From the NCBI GenBank assembly GCA_016201425.1, contig JACQCW010000023.1, positions 1 to 5,932 on the forward strand: a DNA stretch of 5,932 bases, given 5' to 3'. Numbering within the stretch: the first letter of the stretch is position 1; each line of letters starts with the position of its first letter. Origin of the DNA: Candidatus Vogelbacteria bacterium (GTDB lineage Bacteria; Patescibacteria; Paceibacteria; UBA9973; UBA12445). This document shows, one piece after another, positions 3,897 through 5,932 of this stretch. A program made the translations under genes and the position numbers. The notes below the pieces were generated by a model. That model worked only from the letters and a program-made list of their open reading frames with translations. It was not told the origin of the DNA and searched no databases.

Positions 3897-5096
3897 CTAA
3901 TACAACCCAGGAATAAATTTATATGGGGTTTGCTTTTTGTATTCTGCGTAGCCGGGATTGGAGTAGTTCATGAAGTTATCTTCGCGTTCGGAGCGTAGCC
4001 AGTAGATAAAAAAGTACATGCTGACGGCAAGCCATTGGCCGATGCCAGAGAGAGTGCTCGAGTATATGACAACAAACATCATGCTCTCAAGTGTGTAGTT
4101 TGGATGGCGCGCAACACCAAAAAACCCAGTTGTTTTTAAACCTTTGTCTGACATTACACCAAACATGAGCCCCAGATTTATAATTGATAATGTGTACAGA
4201 AGGTTGAGCAATAGCTCGAGCGAGAGCATAAAATTGCGCCACACATCTCCGTTAATGATTTGTATGTTTCCTTGCAGAGATGGTACCATCTGCCAAATTA
4301 TTACGCCGAAGAGAGGATAGCAAAAACCATTTGTTAGCCATCCAGCCGGTGTAAGGTCTAAGTTTCTTACATACTTTCCCCAGAATATACTGGCGATGGA
4401 ATAAAGGTAACCAATAAAGCATATTAGAATTGTTAATGACCAAAGCGAGTACCTGGCTATTTCAAAATAACCCTGAACTGAGATTTCATCACCATTCAAA
4501 ATATTTATTGCCGCTCGCATGTTTCCTCTTAAGAATTCGGTAAGGTTCGTAGCGAAAATATAAAAAATTATAATGCTTCCGACCCAGACCAGCACCTTTC
4601 GTGTTTGTGTTTGTATTGGCTCAGATTCATATTCGCCATAACTAATGTATGACCAGAAGTCCAAAATAGGTGATCGATTATATTTTGTAAGATAGAGTAC
4701 AAAACAAAATGAGCCAAGTAAGTAAATAAATGTAGTGATACTAAAAATCTGATAGTTACCAGAGAGGTAGCTAACGGAGTACATGTATAGATTTGTAAGA
4801 AACCAGACGAAAGAAATGCCCAGGATTAAATTTATTGGCAGGCGAAGCTGCTCCGAATGTATAAACTTTAAATAGTTTTTTAATTTTTTGGAGATAGTGT
4901 ACAGAAGTGATTTTCTATGGGATAGAAAGAAAAATGTATGAGCTGAGATTGTTATGAATATTAAAAAAAGCTCGACAAAGTAAATCAGAGTGTTTTGGGT
5001 CAGCATTGCCTGAGCCGGAGTCAAGATTATGAACAGTGCAAAGAGCAGTATTGCTAGTTCATAGGCGAAGGAATACATTGGCTGAGCACGAATCAC
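3897..5096 (-). CDS. Integral membrane protein with C-terminal ICMT/NnrU/PEMT-type methyltransferase domain
   Basis: This 399-aa polytopic protein has roughly nine hydrophobic segments (about residues 12-30, 37-59, 87-109, 115-136, 166-186, 216-239, 257-275, 288-312, 335-365). The C-terminal third holds the isoprenylcysteine-methyltransferase-like signature: GFFGVARHPNYTLE (324-337), LRSEREDNF (367-375) and PGYAEYKKQTPYKFIPGL (381-398). In characterised relatives these residues bind S-adenosylmethionine and the lipid-like substrate at the membrane; the substrate here is unknown. Family members are often near 200 residues, so the N-terminal half is a large extra membrane region. I chose GTG 5096 because the -10 TATACT ends seven bases upstream, which makes the mRNA leaderless. 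ATG 5078 is an alternative, also without SD. The gene is convergent with the RelE toxin gene and lies downstream of the kinase terminator. Confidence 0.82.
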   Translation of the reverse strand: MIRAQPMYSFAYELAILLFALFIILTPAQAMLTQNTLIYFVELFLIFITISAHTFFFLSHRKSLLYTISKKLKNYLKFIHSEQLRLPINLILGISFVWFLTNLYMYSVSYLSGNYQIFSITTFIYLLGSFCFVLYLTKYNRSPILDFWSYISYGEYESEPIQTQTRKVLVWVGSIIIFYIFATNLTEFLRGNMRAAINILNGDEISVQGYFEIARYSLWSLTILICFIGYLYSIASIFWGKYVRNLDLTPAGWLTNGFCYPLFGVIIWQMVPSLQGNIQIINGDVWRNFMLSLELLLNLLYTLSIINLGLMFGVMSDKGLKTTGFFGVARHPNYTLESMMFVVIYSSTLSGIGQWLAVSMYFFIYWLRSEREDNFMNYSNPGYAEYKKQTPYKFIPGLY

Positions 5097-5102
5097 AGTA
5101 GT

Positions 5103-5133
5103 AGTATAGCGTATTTAGGGAGTTTTTTTACAA
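5103..5133 (-). promoter_or_regulatory. Promoter of the membrane methyltransferase-like gene
   Basis: On the minus strand TATACT lies at 5108-5103, and transcription should begin near 5096, the G of the GTG start. The best -35 is a weak TTGTAA (5133-5128) at 19 bp, overlapping the T tract of the upstream terminator. The -10 is clear and the -35 is not. Confidence 0.5.
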
Positions 5134-5171
5134 AAAAAGAGCGCTAGATGCAATTTCTTGCAAATAGCGCT
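5132..5171 (-). terminator. Rho-independent terminator of the kinase gene
   Basis: On the minus strand AGCGCTA (5171-5165) pairs with TAGCGCT (5146-5140). An inner TGCAA/TTGCA helix closes a GAAA tetraloop, with 2-nt internal loops between the helices. Seven T (5138-5132) follow. As in operons A and B, the stem is two-tiered and is preceded by a mini-hairpin and an ACAAGC segment. Confidence 0.9.
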
Positions 5172-5177
5172 TGTGTG

Positions 5178-5189
5178 GGTCTTTCGACC
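5178..5189 (-). other. GNRA mini-hairpin before the kinase terminator
   Basis: GGTC, loop GAAA, GACC lies 7 nt after the kinase stop codon. The surrounding AATAGG..TCGAAAGAC resembles the operon A tail (AATAGGAGTCGTAAGAC), which supports a common origin of these 3' ends. Confidence 0.6.
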
Positions 5190-5196
5190 TATTCGA

Positions 5197-5646
5197 TTAT
5201 GGCTCCCAGTTCGCGATCATCCGTTTGATCACTTCGACGGGTACGCCGTGTTTGTTACGCGCGGCGGCAACTTCGGGACTCGGGTGCGGCATCGTCACGA
5301 TGGCGACGATGTAGCCTTCAGCTACCGCGGCATCGATGTAGGGTTGGCGGTCCTTTCTCTTGATATTGGTGTTGTCGCATACCACGATGGCCGTATAGAA
5401 CGGTGGCTCAGGCAACTCCTTGAGAGACTTTTTGAAGGCCTCCAAGTTCTTTCGGTGATTCTCAGAGAGCTTCGTCGAATCGAAACGGTACACTCCATTC
5501 TCCATGAAATATTCATCGGTGGAATGTATGGCACTTCGGTATCCATGGTTTCCGGCAAGTTGCTTCGCGACAGTCGACTTACCGGAGCCCGGTACTCCTT
5601 GCATGATATAGCAGTACTTGCTGGGGTCGGGGTTTCCGATCATCAT
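5197..5646 (-). CDS. P-loop kinase, N4BP2/polynucleotide-kinase-like (AAA_33 type)
   Basis: A 149-aa protein with Walker A GVPGSGKST (residues 17-25), then HSTDEYF (41-47) where related kinases carry the catalytic or substrate-binding Asp, CDNTNIKRKDRQPYI (90-104) and a C-terminal RNKHGVPVEVIKRMIANWE (130-148). The DNTN block and the HGVP..I.RM..WE ending match the N4BP2-like group of small P-loop kinases related to the 5'-kinase domain of T4 polynucleotide kinase. ATP binding is firm. The phosphate acceptor (RNA/DNA end, nucleotide or other) is not. The frame extends upstream to 5667, but AGGAGG (5659-5654) lies inside that extension, so ATG 5646, seven bases after the SD, is the likely start. 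It is monocistronic, with its own strong promoter, a leader of about 100 nt and a strong terminator. Confidence 0.85.
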   Translation of the reverse strand: MMIGNPDPSKYCYIMQGVPGSGKSTVAKQLAGNHGYRSAIHSTDEYFMENGVYRFDSTKLSENHRKNLEAFKKSLKELPEPPFYTAIVVCDNTNIKRKDRQPYIDAAVAEGYIVAIVTMPHPSPEVAAARNKHGVPVEVIKRMIANWEP

Positions 5647-5673
5647 GGGCATTCCTCCTGTCATCATTAAGTG

Positions 5674-5706
5674 ACTTTAGGGTTACCGGTGTAAATTTAG
5701 TAAAGT
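5674..5706 (-). promoter_or_regulatory. Predicted two-tier hairpin in the kinase 5' leader
   Basis: On the minus strand ACTTTA (5706-5701) pairs with TAAAGT (5679-5674). Inside, TTAC (5694-5691) pairs with GTAA (5686-5683) around ACCG. The element ends about 15 nt before the SD. CTAAATTTAC in it echoes CTGAAATTTAC of the operon A leader. No known riboswitch class is recognised. Confidence 0.4.
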
Positions 5707-5752
5707 TCTCGCTGCTCTCTTACTCTATATTGTGAAGATTGATCTGATCGAA

Positions 5753-5781
5753 AGTATAGCAGAATGTGTCTAACATGTCAA
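5753..5781 (-). promoter_or_regulatory. Sigma70-type promoter of the kinase gene
   Basis: On the minus strand TTGACA (5781-5776), a 17-bp spacer and TATACT (5758-5753), with TGC directly before the -10. This is the same design as the promoters of operons A and B. Start is expected near 5746. The -35 overlaps the ATG of the rightward partial gene at 5775. Confidence 0.9.
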
Positions 5782-5932
5782 GCAAGCATGGTGTATCTCC
5801 TCACACCCCCAAACCACCCTTACCCCACAACGGTTCTTCAGTAAGCCAAATTAAGATACTTATTGAGGAAGTTCTCGGGATTCATCCACTTAAGAGAAAG
5901 CAGGACAGAGGCAAGAATAGAGGTAGTCTCCG
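5775..5932 (+). CDS. Probable gene start running off the right edge, product unknown
   Basis: From ATG 5775 the frame stays open to the window end (52 full codons), while the other plus-strand frames and the minus-strand frames show stops. The protein begins with a proline/serine/histidine-rich, probably disordered stretch (HTPKPPLPHNGSS) and then SQIKILIEEVLGIHPLKRK, a credible helix. GTG 5766 is a possible alternative start. No SD and no clear promoter are seen upstream. The start overlaps the divergent kinase promoter, so the two genes could interfere with each other's expression. The product cannot be named from this fragment. Confidence 0.45.
   Translation, partial: MSSKHGVSPHTPKPPLPHNGSSVSQIKILIEEVLGIHPLKRKQDRGKNRGSL

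Noticed and set aside
5158..5670. Plus-strand 170-codon frame over the kinase
   Set aside because: The minus strand encodes a clear Walker A kinase with promoter, SD and terminator. The plus frame begins in the terminator and has no SD.
5681..5690. Recurring GTTACCGGT (plus strand here, reverse strand in the two terminators) as a common site
   Set aside because: A nine-base match found after the fact, in different structural settings, is too weak to claim on its own.

Overview
The window is a compact, gene-dense bacterial segment. It carries about eleven genes, most of them small, and several very short intergenic gaps. TAA, TAG and TGA all act as stops, so the standard bacterial code applies. 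Sigma70-type promoters with extended -10 elements are easy to read. Several genes have no Shine-Dalgarno sequence, and their start codons sit at the expected transcription start. Small orphan proteins, two toxin-antitoxin (TA) modules and mixed leaderless/SD-led genes would suit an uncultured lineage such as Patescibacteria/CPR. That assignment is inference and no marker gene here proves it.

Layout. Positions 2-829 hold the 3' end of a FAD-dependent amine-oxidase-type gene, closed by a classical terminator. Positions 879-2093 hold operon A: promoter, conserved leader, a frameshifted small cysteine-rich gene, a 205-aa orphan gene and a terminator. Positions 2108-2608 hold a hicB-hicA module. 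Positions 2602-3387 hold operon B: promoter and leader almost the same as in A, two unrelated small orphan genes (91 and 78 aa), and the same terminator. Positions 3391-3889 hold a second TA module, an unclassified 61-aa antitoxin candidate plus a RelE/ParE-fold toxin. On the minus strand follow an ICMT/NnrU-like integral membrane protein (3897-5096) and an N4BP2-like P-loop kinase (5197-5646). A probable gene starts at 5775 on the plus strand and runs off the right edge.

The main observation is that operons A and B share a detailed non-coding scaffold although their proteins are unrelated. Shared parts are an identical 32-bp block containing an AT-rich palindrome and the -35, a TTGACA-N17-TAnACT promoter with TGC extension, a 38-nt leader block, a similar inter-gene SD spacer of 51-52 nt, a 12-nt tail element and an identical 37-nt terminator. 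The leader 10-mer ATTGTAAGTG is the exact reverse complement of the tail 10-mer CACTTACAAT in both copies, so each gene pair is bracketed by a short inverted repeat. The kinase gene on the other strand shares the promoter type, a long leader and the hairpin-then-terminator tail, and looks like a more distant third member.

Each of the plus-strand operons is followed directly by a TA module whose promoter lies at or just beyond the operon's terminator tail. The array therefore reads [scaffold operon][TA][scaffold operon][TA]. This resembles cassette arrays stabilised by TA modules, but no integrase or canonical recombination site is visible. Function and mobility of the scaffold are open.
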